A stretch of DNA of 64,000 bases from Episyrphus balteatus (lineage: Eukaryota; Arthropoda; Insecta; Diptera; Syrphidae), in the NCBI RefSeq assembly GCF_945859705.1, contig NC_079137.1:558001-622000 (forward strand), given 5' to 3'. Shown here one piece after another: positions 25,072 to 36,600 of this stretch (position 1 is the stretch's first letter; each line of letters opens with the position of its first letter). The position numbers were made by a program, and so were the translations under genes. Under the pieces are notes generated by a model, which worked only from the letters and a program-made list of their open reading frames with translations, was not told the origin of the DNA and ran no database searches.

Positions 25072-25141
25072 GTAAGTAAGTAATTTTTTATATTTTATCA
25101 AAATTAATTAATGTTTACAAAATAAAAAAAAATAATTTCAG
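25072..25141 (+). other. Probable 5' UTR intron of the 25159 gene
   Basis: A consensus donor (GTAAGTAAG at 25072) and an acceptor (ATTTCAG ending 25141) enclose 70 bp, the common intron size here. The acceptor lies 17 bp before the ATG of the next gene. Confidence 0.55.
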
Positions 25142-25158
25142 TATATAAACAAAGGACA

Positions 25159-26061
25159 ATGATGCGTGATTCGCCAGCTAAATTTATTGCAAATCCCCAA
25201 GAAGAAGCACTTCATTTGTTTTGCAAACAAATGCTCAAATCCAGACTATTCAAAGGATTCTACAAAGAACGATGCTACATTGATGCTGTCAACGGTTACA
25301 GAGACCAAATTATTGTCAATCGTAATGAAAAAGATCTCATTGTTATCCTTGAGGATATCGAAAGAAGACTTAGAAAATACTATCTAACCAAATCTCCACC
25401 AATGTGGATCGGAATCACTTCGACACAACATTCCTCCACTGCAGACACTTGCATATGGGTTGAATTGGATGAGTTAGCTTTTGATCAATATTGGTTTAGT
25501 GTTAAATCAGTGAGACTGAGGGAAAATGAAATAATTATTAAATTGAAGCCAATTCGTCCTGTTGAAGCTGATGTAGGGATAGCATCAACTAGCACGTCTT
25601 CTAATGAAAATGAAGAATCACCAGAATCAATTGGAGTACAAGATTTCATACAACTTGTGATGAGTTGGGGAACGAGTACAAAACGAACTATTTATGAGTT
25701 TATGTCGAGGGACATATCCAAAGAGAATCTAGCTGCAGTCTTTAAGTTCTTGATACTCGTTTGTATTTCATTGTTTTCCCTTTCAATTGAAGCTGTTCGA
25801 TTTTTAGGTATTTTCACAATTCGTTTTATGGCAGAGTTTAGGAAAATTCTTGCTGTTTCCACGCCAATTATAATGCGTACAATTGACTTATGTGGCAAGA
25901 TTATTGGTGGGTTTTATATTTTGCTAGCAATGATATGGCGAGATGTGAAGAAGGGAGGTGGTCCGCCGCAACCGTTGAATCAACATAGAGCGATCACATA
26001 TGATCGCCCGATATACCAAAGAATAAAAAACGAAAAAATGTCACAAAAAAGCGTATTGTAG
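25159..26061 (+). CDS. Uncharacterised two-helix membrane protein, 300 residues, single exon
   Basis: I do not recognise this family. The frame is intact in one exon and opens with two adjacent ATG codons (25159 and 25162); either could start. The first ~150 residues look like a soluble globular domain (motifs KSRLFKGFYKERCYIDAVNG, IWVELDELAFDQYWFSV). A Ser/Glu-rich linker covers about residues 150-168. Two hydrophobic segments follow (about residues 197-224 and 235-268: FKFLILVCISLFSLSIEAV and IIGGFYILLAMIW). The basic tail has GGGPPQPLNQ. No signal peptide is visible. Codon use and composition match the neighbouring genes, and a likely 5' UTR intron precedes it, so I consider it a real gene. 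It could be an insect-specific endomembrane protein; no function is claimed. Confidence 0.85.
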   Translation: MMRDSPAKFIANPQEEALHLFCKQMLKSRLFKGFYKERCYIDAVNGYRDQIIVNRNEKDLIVILEDIERRLRKYYLTKSPPMWIGITSTQHSSTADTCIWVELDELAFDQYWFSVKSVRLRENEIIIKLKPIRPVEADVGIASTSTSSNENEESPESIGVQDFIQLVMSWGTSTKRTIYEFMSRDISKENLAAVFKFLILVCISLFSLSIEAVRFLGIFTIRFMAEFRKILAVSTPIIMRTIDLCGKIIGGFYILLAMIWRDVKKGGGPPQPLNQHRAITYDRPIYQRIKNEKMSQKSVL

Positions 26062-26102
26062 TATTGTAACAAATAATATTTTATTTGATATTTATACACT
26101 TA

Positions 26103-26471
26103 AGGCTCCCGCACACTTAAGACCTTCTTTGGGATGATAGTTTAGTCAGTCAGTATGAAAACTTATAAAATACATACAGTACGACCCGTTTGCAATAAAA
26201 ATGAGCTTAAGCTCTTATCTCAATTTTCAGTACATTTCCTTGGGATCTATCTTATTTTCTTGAGATAGATATCTAGAAAATTAACTGAAAAGTGAGATAG
26301 AGCTTAAGCTCATTCTTCTTGCATATGAGCCAATGACTTGGTAATGGCCGATGAAAAGTTTGATGTTCTACACGATTGGCTATTAGTATTAGCTACCGAC
26401 CCGAATATTAGGTTGACATAGAGTGACCGACTCAACTATCATTCCATTGAAAGTCTTAGTGCATGGGGCCT
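26103..26471. mobile_element. Inverted-repeat MITE with an inner palindrome, TA flanks
   Basis: Ends AAGGCTCCCGCACACTTAAG and the reverse of CTTAGTGCATGGGGCCTT are inverted copies, and GGATGATAGTTTAGTCAG recurs inverted as CGACTCAACTATCATTCC. TA lies on both sides. Between the arms is a second palindrome (about 26191-26323: TGAGCTTAAGCTC recurs inverted, ends TGCAA/TTGCA). It begins about 40 bp after the stop of the 25159 gene. Confidence 0.7.
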
Positions 26472-27288
26472 TACAATAATAATTTTAAAAATAAAAAAAA
26501 CACATTTTTGTTAAATATCTTAATAAAATAACTCATTAAATTTGAAGCGCGTTTATGCAGCTGTAAAATGCTTATAGTAGGTAATTATTTTTTTAATATG
26601 ATGATGTTGGTTTAAAAATTTATTGATTTAAGAATAAAAATTCAATTATTTAAAAAAAAAATCTTTTTTTTTTTATTGGAAATTTTTTGGACTTAAAACA
26701 GGAGAGAAATAAAATTGAAAAATATTTCAGAAAACCATTTTACTGCAAACAATGTTCCCTGGAATGTTACCTTTGTTTTAAACATGGAAAAGAAAATTAC
26801 AATGCAAGGTTTCTCTCGGAATTTATTTGTATCTGAAATAAATTTTCCAGGAAAATTTAGCTATCATTTCATAGGATTTTTGTTTCTTAGAAATAGGTTT
26901 CGAGGGAGATTCATGATTGCACATACAATTCCTAGGAAAAAAATATTCAGAGTGAATCAAAATTTCCTCTGGAGATTCACGATAGGACCCAATATCATCT
27001 AGTTTAAGCCCTCAGGGATTTAAACTGCGATTGACATGTAATATACATACTATACATAATGCAATATTACTACAGATTATATTCAACTTGATAAGGAGTA
27101 ACGAAAAAGAATGGAAAATATTTATCCGGTTTGTATGTATGTATGCTCTATCATATTTTCTAAACTAATTATCTTCGTTAAAAAAACGAGGTTTCGTTGC
27201 AAGCAAGTTATAATCTATTTGACATTTCCTACTATGGGCCCTCTAGAGAACAAAGTACTTTTATGGGGGTTTTCATTGGTAAAAATAA
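26472..27288. other. Intergenic, AT-rich, no gene seen
   Basis: Short chance frames only. No splice-linked coding signal or RNA gene is visible. Confidence 0.4.
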
Positions 27289-27599
27289 CACCGGCACACA
27301 AAAAAAAAAAAGTGTCATGAACCAGAAACCAGACCTATCTTTCTATATGTTTTTGGGCACGCTGAATCCGAATTTGAAGTCCGTTTGGCCCCATCACCCT
27401 CCAGTTTTGAGCTGTGAGTGCATTTTGTTTGAATTTTTATGACTTTTTTGGAGTTTTTTGCTTTTTTTTGCATATTACTCAAAACTGGAGGGTGACAGGG
27501 CCAAACGGACTTGAAATTCGGATTCAGCGGTCCCAAAAACATATAGAAAGATAGGTCTGGTTTCTGGTTCATGACACTTTTTTTTTTTGTGTGCCGGTG
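27289..27599. mobile_element. Palindromic MITE, CACCGGCACAC ends, TAA duplication
   Basis: A 311-bp near-perfect palindrome: CACCGGCACAC then GTGTCATGAACCAGAAACC at the left, and the reverse complement at the right. TAA is directly repeated at 27286-27288 and 27600-27602. It has the same terminal pattern (CAC-Y-GG with TAA flanks) as the element at 8476-9424. Confidence 0.85.
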
Positions 27600-27602
27600 T
27601 AA

Positions 27603-30600
27603 TCAATTATTTTTTTATTTTAATCTGTCAAAACGCCGATTTGGACAGTTATGAATAGTGTTTCATTGGGCAGAAATAATGGATTATTTGTTTACCCTTC
27701 GATGCAATTACCTATTCGGCCTTATCACGTATTCCATCGAGTCGGAAAATTTCTACGATTTCCAAATAAAACAGTAACAGAATCCGATTGTGGTGATGGA
27801 ATGTATGAAATGTTTCATTACGGACGTATTTAATTTAATATAATATATATACAGCGGCTTACCAAATACGTTATCAAATTTTAAACTCAAAATAATTTCT
27901 AAAAAAGTAATCAACGGATATCACTGAATCATATCACTTTGAGACTGGTAGCGTTTTGTTCTGTTACGTTTATTGTTAATGGCAAATTAACTTACTTGTT
28001 TTGTTATTTTTGTCCGTTATCTAAACATGTGAGCCAATAAAAATTTGTTTCTGTCTTGAATTTTTTCAATCAAACAAACAAGATTATCTGGAGATGTAAA
28101 AAGAATATTCTAATAAAGTTCAAGATTTTATCAATCGAGTTTTGTTTACCAAGTCGTTTGGGAGTAGGTACTGCATCTTCTACAAGAAAGAACTAAAACG
28201 ATTTTGTACGAATATTAAATAATTTTTACTCGAACTGAGTGCTAGGCTTTATCGAAAATCAAACATCACTTAAGTGTTTTTCAGCCACATATTAGTTCTT
28301 ATATTTAATTTTCCATATCAATTTAAATGTATCAGGTGGGCTGGAATTTTTAAAACGATCTGATTAAAAATCTCTAAATTCTGCGGTCTCAAACCAACAA
28401 TGAACGTTTTCACCTTGGACTCAAACCTCCGCATCAATTTGACGTCTCTGTGTTGCTTTTTCACTCAAACTTTATGGTGAAAAAGAAATAGCAGAGCGAG
28501 CCATCTCTTTCTCACTGGGAAGTTCGAATAAGAAAGAATCACATAAGAGACGTCAAAAGGCTTAGGCTTGAATTAAAAAACAACAAATTAAAACTCACTA
28601 TAATTTTGTATTTGAATAGTTGTACACTTTTCCTTTATTAATATTAATAATTAAAGTTGTTCTTGTTTATTTTTCTTTTTATTTTTGTATTTTTTTGTTT
28701 TTCTTCGGCTTGTTTATTGTAGTTCTTACATCCGGTAACTGTACTGTTTCTTCATTTATCAGAAAAAAAAACAATAATTGATAACAATCATAAATATTTT
28801 GTTTACTTTTTTCTGATTATTTTTTTTTTTTGTTTTGTTTTTGAATGTACATTTCTTTTTTTAATATTAGTATTTTGTAGGAGTTTTTTTTTTAATTGCT
28901 TACTTTGTTTTTTTTTTTTTATTGCCAATTTCCAAAAAGAAACAAACCCTTGTTCTATTTTTTTGTTGTATTTATATCAATATCTTTAAAGTTTATATAT
29001 ATATATATTCCCAAATGTTTTGTTTTTTTTGTTTTATCTTTAAATATATAATAATAATAATTTGCTAATAGTTAAAATTTGAAAATTTTACAATATACAT
29101 AGATACATATATATAGAATAATACATACGTACATATATAGTATATATATATATAATTATATTTATATATATGTTTAAATTCATCATAACAAATAAAAAAG
29201 GAAGAAAGTTTTATTTGTTTTGTAATTTTGGTTTCTTATTGTAAAAAAAATTATTAAATTGATAACAAACTTTGAAACTTATTAATTTTTTTTAATAAAT
29301 TTAACAAACATAATTAATAGCAGTTAGCATTAGAAAGTTGATGTAAGTTTTTTTTTTCTTTTTATTAATATTATACTTGAAGATATTGAAAAATAATATT
29401 TTCATAGCTAACTTGTGTTGCATATACAAAGAGACGTATATGCTAAATATACATTATATGTTAAAAACTATAATTGCGCTGAAAAACAGTCTCAAATTAA
29501 AATGGATTTTTTAAAATAATTTTAATCAACAAAATAAGAAAGTATTTTTTTTTTAAAGATGAGTTTTAATTTGTTAAAGTAGTCAACAAAAAAAAAAAGA
29601 TAACACAAACAAAAACAAAGTTTTGTGAAATTACTTTTATTTAATATATTTTATTTTTCTTGTTAATAATATTTACAGTTTTAAAATTATTTGTATACAT
29701 AATAATCATAAAAATTATATTTATATATATTTTTGTTTTTTTTTTTATGTTTTCTCTTTTGCAATTAACATTTGATTATAATTGGAATACTTTTATATTT
29801 CTATATAATAACATAATTTATCTAAAATGAGCTTTAAATGTATATCTTTTCAATTTATCGTTTTTATTTATTTATTTATTTTTTTGTTTCAAATTTATAT
29901 AAAACATACATACATATATTATATATATATTGTAATTAATTCAAAATTATATTAACATATTCATACAGACACATATATGTATTTGTATATAAATTTGACT
30001 ATTTTTTTGTTTATCTTAGCTTCCTCTTTGTTTCATAAATATTTGAAAATAAATTTTGTTTGGTGGTTGAGAGAACCCATGGGAAAAATGGTTAAGATGA
30101 AATTTATGAAGGGTTTTGTTTTTGAAACAAAATTTGATTTAATTTAATTTTTTTAGTTTTTGGTGTGCCAAATTACTCACTCATTACTTGACCTTTAGGT
30201 TGAATTAAAGGTACATATACTATTATATTTGATATACATGTGTGTATACATATATTTGAATCAATATTTTAGCAAATACAAATAACTTAATTATATTATA
30301 TTAATGTATATATATATTTATCGTTTGAGGGAGAGGGGCGGTTTATAACCTCACCGGTTTATAGCCTAGCATTACCTTTTTTAAACTTTTTAATGTTCTA
30401 AAATCATAAATATAAGTTTTGGTAGGTAGTTAATTTAAACACATATTTAGTTAAAAGTATAATTATTATTAATATAATATATTTATATCCCGGAAAACAG
30501 AAGAAAAGGATTAAAAAGGAAAAAAAATACAATACAAAAAAAGAAGAAGAACAAAATGAGAAAACTCAGGAAAACTTAGAAAAAACTACGATAAAGGCTC

Positions 30601-30604
30601 TTAA
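27603..30604. other. Downstream of Sap47: AT-rich 3' UTR/intergenic region with simple repeats
   Basis: Sap47 is read leftward, so this holds its 3' UTR. Many TTTATT (AATAAA on the minus strand) motifs occur and the true end cannot be chosen. Positions 28990-29170 hold (TA)n tracts. I see no protein gene. Confidence 0.4.
28432..28561. repeat. Short inverted repeat around TTTGACGTCTC
   Basis: TTTGACGTCTCTGTG (28438 on) recurs inverted as CACATAAGAGACGTCAAA (ending 28557). It is probably a small MITE relic. Ends and target duplication are not clear. Confidence 0.4.
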
Positions 30605-33600
30605 TTACTTTAAATCATCGGTCTCATCGATAAGATCAGCGTATTGTTCCCAATCGTTGTTAGATGGACTTCGGGTGCGAATTGTCGTTTTTGATGTTTC
30701 TCCGCCACCTTCACCGCCCCCTGATGCACCACCGTCTGTAACCACTTCGTATTCTTGTAATTCAGCTTCCAGATCCTTTTCCCACTGTTCCTCTAAATAT
30801 TTTTTTGCATATATTTATTTGTTTTATGTATTTATTTATATATATATATATATATATTTGTATATATATTTATATTCTTATATTTTTGTTTATTTTTATT
30901 ATTTTGTTTTGTATTATAATGTTATAATAATTCCTGTTAGGTAGAGTCTTATTATTACAAACTTTTATAAATATAACTATACTCTAAACAAAATGTTTGG
31001 TATATAGGTAGGTATAGTATTTTTATAAATAAGTTTGTGGTAGATGTATGGTTTTTTTCTACTACTTATATACGGAAGTTGATTTAATGTTTTTTTTTTA
31101 ATGATTTGATAGAAGAAAATACGAAAACCAAATAAAAATAATAATATTTGAAAAAAGTCAAAGAAAATATTTTTTGATGTACTTTTTTTTATTTAAATGT
31201 GCTGTGCAGAAAGATACTTTAATTTGCGATAGAAATGAGATAAAGTGAAAGGTGGTGTGAAGTGACTAAAATAAAAACTTGCAAAGCTGTAGCCAATTGT
31301 AGAAAGACCAAAAAAAAATTAAAAAAAAAAAAAATCCCCAAGATTTTTAAATAAATAAAATAAAAACTAAATCATTGATTTGTTTGATTGTTTGATCAAG
31401 CAATAAGAGAACATTAAATTCAATAAAAATAAGCTGTGGTTAAAAACAAAGTTGGAAAAAGTGTTGCTAGTCATTTTCTTTTTATTTCTAAATTAAAGAA
31501 TCACTCTTGAATGAGTTTTTTAACATGTTTGCCAAAAGCTTGTGATTTTTTCCAGAAGCAAACAAACTGCAGTTAAGGCTAGAGAGACTTCATTCTATGT
31601 AACTCAACCCGATATATGACCAGCGAATTTAAATTTAAATAACTTCTTTATAAGAAAATTATTAAAATTAAAGTAAAGCCATAAAACAATATTTTTTATA
31701 TTCAAAATTTCGTTCGTCAAAAATAATATTTAAATAATAAGTGTTATGCCAAGTAAACTTTTGCAAATAAAAAGACATAAATATGTGTCAGAAAGAGATA
31801 GATTGAAATAAAATAAATAACAAATAAAATATACATTTTAAATACATTTAATTAAGAGCAAATGAAGCCGAAATTAGATAATATCAAGAAGACTTGTTTT
31901 GGTATACAAAATAAAATAAAATAAAATAAATTAAACAAAAAGAACAACATATAATACATGTTATGTACATATATGCATATTTAACATATATATATATATA
32001 TATATATTCACACATGTACATACAAATTATTTTTAAGATAGCAAAGAGAATTTTTGTAAAAAAAACTACACTTTGTTTTTAAATTTAATTTAATTCAGAT
32101 TATTTAAAGAAACCATTTTAATTGATTTAATTGACTGTAGTTTTTTTTTTGTTCAATTAAAATAAATATAATGCATTTAATATAGAGAAAATTGGTATTC
32201 AAATTATAACAAAAAAAAAAATTAATTAAATTAATAAATTTAAACAAAATATATTCATAGATAAATAAGGATAGCACTCAATTGGTATTTTGTGTGGTGA
32301 GTTTTTAAATAAAATATAATTAAATCAATAAACAAAACATAATTCAAATTAAAATAGTTAAGTTTTTAAGACGGGTTCGATTATAAATTTCCCTACAGAA
32401 TTATGTGCTTTGTAGCCGTGTTAAAGATTGCAATTTTAATCATTTTGTAACAGTTTTTGATTAGAATAATTATGTTTGTCAGATTGCTAAAATATCTTTT
32501 ATATATTTTTTTTTAACATTTTTATTTTAATATTTTATTCTGGGTTTCAAGATGGAAAAATTTTAATGGGTATTTAAATTCTGTGTTTTTTTGCAGCAAG
32601 ATTTTCGAAAGAAAAGTATCCGTAGCAGCGAAATGTTTTTTTTTTTTTTTTTAATTACTTTAAATTTTTATATTTTGTAATGTTCAGAGTTGTGAACTGT
32701 TCATGAGTTGTAATATATATTAAAATTGGCCTCAGAAATGGAACAATACAAAACCGGAAGACTTGCCGCCGATTTCTTAGGTGAACCCCACAGGCGGATC
32801 ACTATTGTGAAACAGATACGAGGGAGAGTTATGATACCCTCGACGCATCGAGATCACAACAGCGCAACGCCGAGAAAAAGAAGAAGATATTTGCTGTCAA
32901 AATTCTATTCGCAGTTGGGGAAATGGTAACGGAGTTACGAATAACAGAGTTACGCGCGACAGAGTTACGGCCGTCAAAGTTACGCGAAACCGAAGTTACG
33001 AAAAACTAGAGTTACGAATTCCAAAGTTTTGTTAAGCTATGACATGTGATTTTTGGGTTGGCAACAATTGCGAGGAACGATATAGAATTATGGAAACATA
33101 AATAAGAGAATATCGATACGTAGGTGCAATATTAGTTGGACAAATAAGAAGTTAATTTCAATTATGTCCCCCAAACTTACATAAGTATACAAATATTTTT
33201 TTTTTGTTTTCTATTTCAACGTTTTTGCGATCTTCTCACAAAAACAAAACCATATGTTTACAAGATTAAATAACACCCATTTTCGCTTTACTCATTTAGT
33301 TCTGACCAATGAGAAAAATGTTAATCTCTTATTTGTATTTCCATAATTCCATATCGTTCCTCGCAATTGTTGCCAACCCAAAAATCACATGTCATAGCTT
33401 AACATAACTTTAGAATTCGTAACTCTAGTTTTTCGTAGCTTCGGTTTCGCGTAACTTTGACGCTCGTAACTCTGTCGCCCGTAACTCTGGTATTCGTAAC
33501 TTCGTCGGTTTCCCGCAGTTGGGTATTGGGTATGTATTTAACTTTTTATTGATAACAGAGTAGTGTTTGTGCAATACTTGTACAATCCAATTACACTTTG

Positions 33601-36600
33601 GATAGTTTTTCTAAAAAAAAAATACATGTAACTCCTAAAAACGTTACACTTTTCGAATACTTGTTTCTCCATACCGGGAGCTAAAACATTATCTGACTCA
33701 TCTTGAAATGTTATTTTGTTTTAATTTTCTGAAACTAAATAATTTTGGTTTTTGTATAATATAGAGTTTTTAAGCGATATTTCCCCTCAAAATGAAAAGC
33801 TAGCAATATTGAAAAAAACGGAGCATTTCTTAATAAGAGAGTCTGAACAAATTTAGTTTTCAATTACTGATATTTTAGAATGAATCTAATTTTTCAACGT
33901 ATCTCTTGTATGTTAACACTTTATTTGTAACGTGTTTACTTTTTTTTAATAGTCAAAGTTTAATTAAAAACTAAAAATTGTATAAGTCAAATAAACAAGA
34001 AGCATGAAAAAAATAACCAACACAACCCCTCTAAAAACACAAAGCAGTTTTAACTACAAAATTCAATATTTAATATCATTTATTATTTTATCGCTTTGTC
34101 ACTGTTTATTTAATTACGCATCAAATATCTAAATATTATGCCAACAACTTTCTATACTCTGCTGAAGCAAGCTTTTTTTTGTTAATGTTTTCTAGAAAAA
34201 TTAAATTCCAATCAGATTGATTGATTTATGTATATTAAAATGTAGGTACACGTAGTATAATAGATTATGATATATAAAAACTTTCATTATAACATTTTAT
34301 AAATTTTAGCAAAACGACATACATATATTTAATATATATTTTATATAAATAACAAAGGCATTTTGCTTATAAAACACCATTTTTTTGTAATTAACTATAC
34401 GTTTAAACAATATTTAGAGAAATATATCTACAACAAAAAAAAAATTAAATACCAAAACCACATACAAACGAAAAAAAATTATTTGCCAATAAAATGAAGA
34501 GAAGGATTATGAAAATATTGTTTTGATTTTTTTTATTTATATTTGATGATATCAAGGGAATGATGATTTGAATGAGAATTTTGTGAGAAAAAAAACGAAC
34601 ACATTTTTAACGAACGAACGTGAACAGGAAAGTACACACAGACATTAAAAAAGTTTAATAATTAATAAATTAACAATAATTTTGATAATTTCCTAAAATT
34701 TTGATTTTAATGATTTTTGCTTTTTTTTGATTTTTTACTAACAAACGAAATAAATGTAATGTAAACTTACCACACAAAATTTTGTATATATATCTGTATT
34801 TTTATGATTTTTTTTTTGTATTTTTTTTTGTTTTGTTTTGTTTTTTTTTTTTAATTTTATTTATATTTTAATTAATCGTTAATCCATTCAATCTTCTGAA
34901 AGATGAATTGAAATAAAAAAGAAACAAATATATATGATTTCAATACTTATAAAAAAGTAATTATATATCTTTTTTGTTCAGATTATTTTTTTGTTTATAA
35001 AATTTGGAAAATGGGGAAAAAATATAAGCGAATAAAAAATTAGTAATTATTTTCTACAAAATAATAAAATAAATGAAAAAGAAAAAAAAAACACAACATG
35101 GAAGTATAAGCAATGCATTTTAAAGAACAAACTTTTTATTTAATATAATGATTAATGTATTTTTTTTATTTAAAAGAAAAGTAAAAAAGATTTTTTTATA
35201 GATCACGGTTTAATAAAAACAAAAATAAAATGAAGTTCAAAGCAGGTACATTTTTTTAAAGCTTTTAATTCTTTTTCTGTGTTTGGAGTTTCTACTAGTT
35301 TTAGCCGGTCTAGATTATTTTGAAGTAAATTGTATTGAGTAATTTAACTTTAAGATTGAAAATATTGCGTGCTATCATGACCTTTTTTAAACTATTTCAT
35401 ACAGTTCAAGTGTAGGAGCTTTTTTCATATTCAATTCAACCACTTTTTCACACGATGCAGCATCTCGGGTAATTTTTTGTTTTGTTGGAAAAATTTTAAA
35501 TAGATAGAAATAATTTTAAAATAAATATTTTTTGAAACCAATCAATTTTATCTACAGCATTTTTAACCACATTTATTATTTCAATATTAAATGTTTTAGA
35601 AGAAAAAAAAAAAACTCATTGAAAAAAACAAGCAACACAATAAATCAATTTTGTACGTGAGTGAAATATAAAATTCAACACAAAAAATAAACTTAATAAT
35701 GTTATTCATGTGTGTTTTTGGTAAATGTTTGTTTTGATATTTTTGAAGAATTAAACACATAGTGCTAAAGTCTAGTAATTATCCTAATAATACTCTAAGA
35801 AATGCATTTAATGAATGTAATATTTTTTTTTTTGTTTTAAATATATTTGGGGAACTCCAATGAAATGTTTGAAAGTTGTGAGTTTATTTTTTTTTTTTTG
35901 TAAAGATTTCCCAAAATGCATTAATGTATTATTTTTTTCTTCATAATTTTATCTCTTATTGTTTAAAACTATATTCTTATGTGTGTTAAACGCATTTTGT
36001 TTGCATAATTTTATTTCTTTAACTTATTTATGTTTATACATATATTTTGTAAATATATATTTAAGAACGATATTTTTTCCAGTTTATTTTCTTTTTTTTG
36101 TTGTTGGTGTGATAATAAAGTAATACAAATAGTTTCTTTTTTTTTAAAGATATTTTAAATATTTTTTAATACTGTTTTGTATATAATTAATATTCTAAAG
36201 CTGTTGAGAAAAAAAGAAGAGAAAAAGAAAAATCATAATATTATGTACAGGGTTTTATTGAACTTTTAGTACGACTCAGATTTTTTTTGAATATCTTTTT
36301 CTTTTGATAATGAATCATCAAAACGAGAAGTGTGGCTGATTAAAACTTTTTTTCAATATTTTTATTGATATTTATACAAAATTGGCAGTAAATATTAATG
36401 TCCGTTTAAGACTACTATTTTCATTATTATAAATATTACAAAAAAAAGGAAAAAAGAAAACTTTAAATACATTAATTTCGTTTCCTTTTCAAAGCAGCTA
36501 CACATTTCTCGCCAACTGATCTACTAAAAATGTACATAACAAACGAAAAAAAAAAACATAAGAAAAAAAATGATAAGAACATTTATCATTTATTATTTGC

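Noticed and set aside
27651..27833. 60-codon plus-strand frame in less AT-rich DNA
   Set aside because: No splice partners, no recognisable motif, and close to a MITE; probably chance or an old repeat.
32726..32929. 67-codon plus-strand frame inside Sap47 intron 8
   Set aside because: Short, runs into the foldback element, and has no supporting signals.
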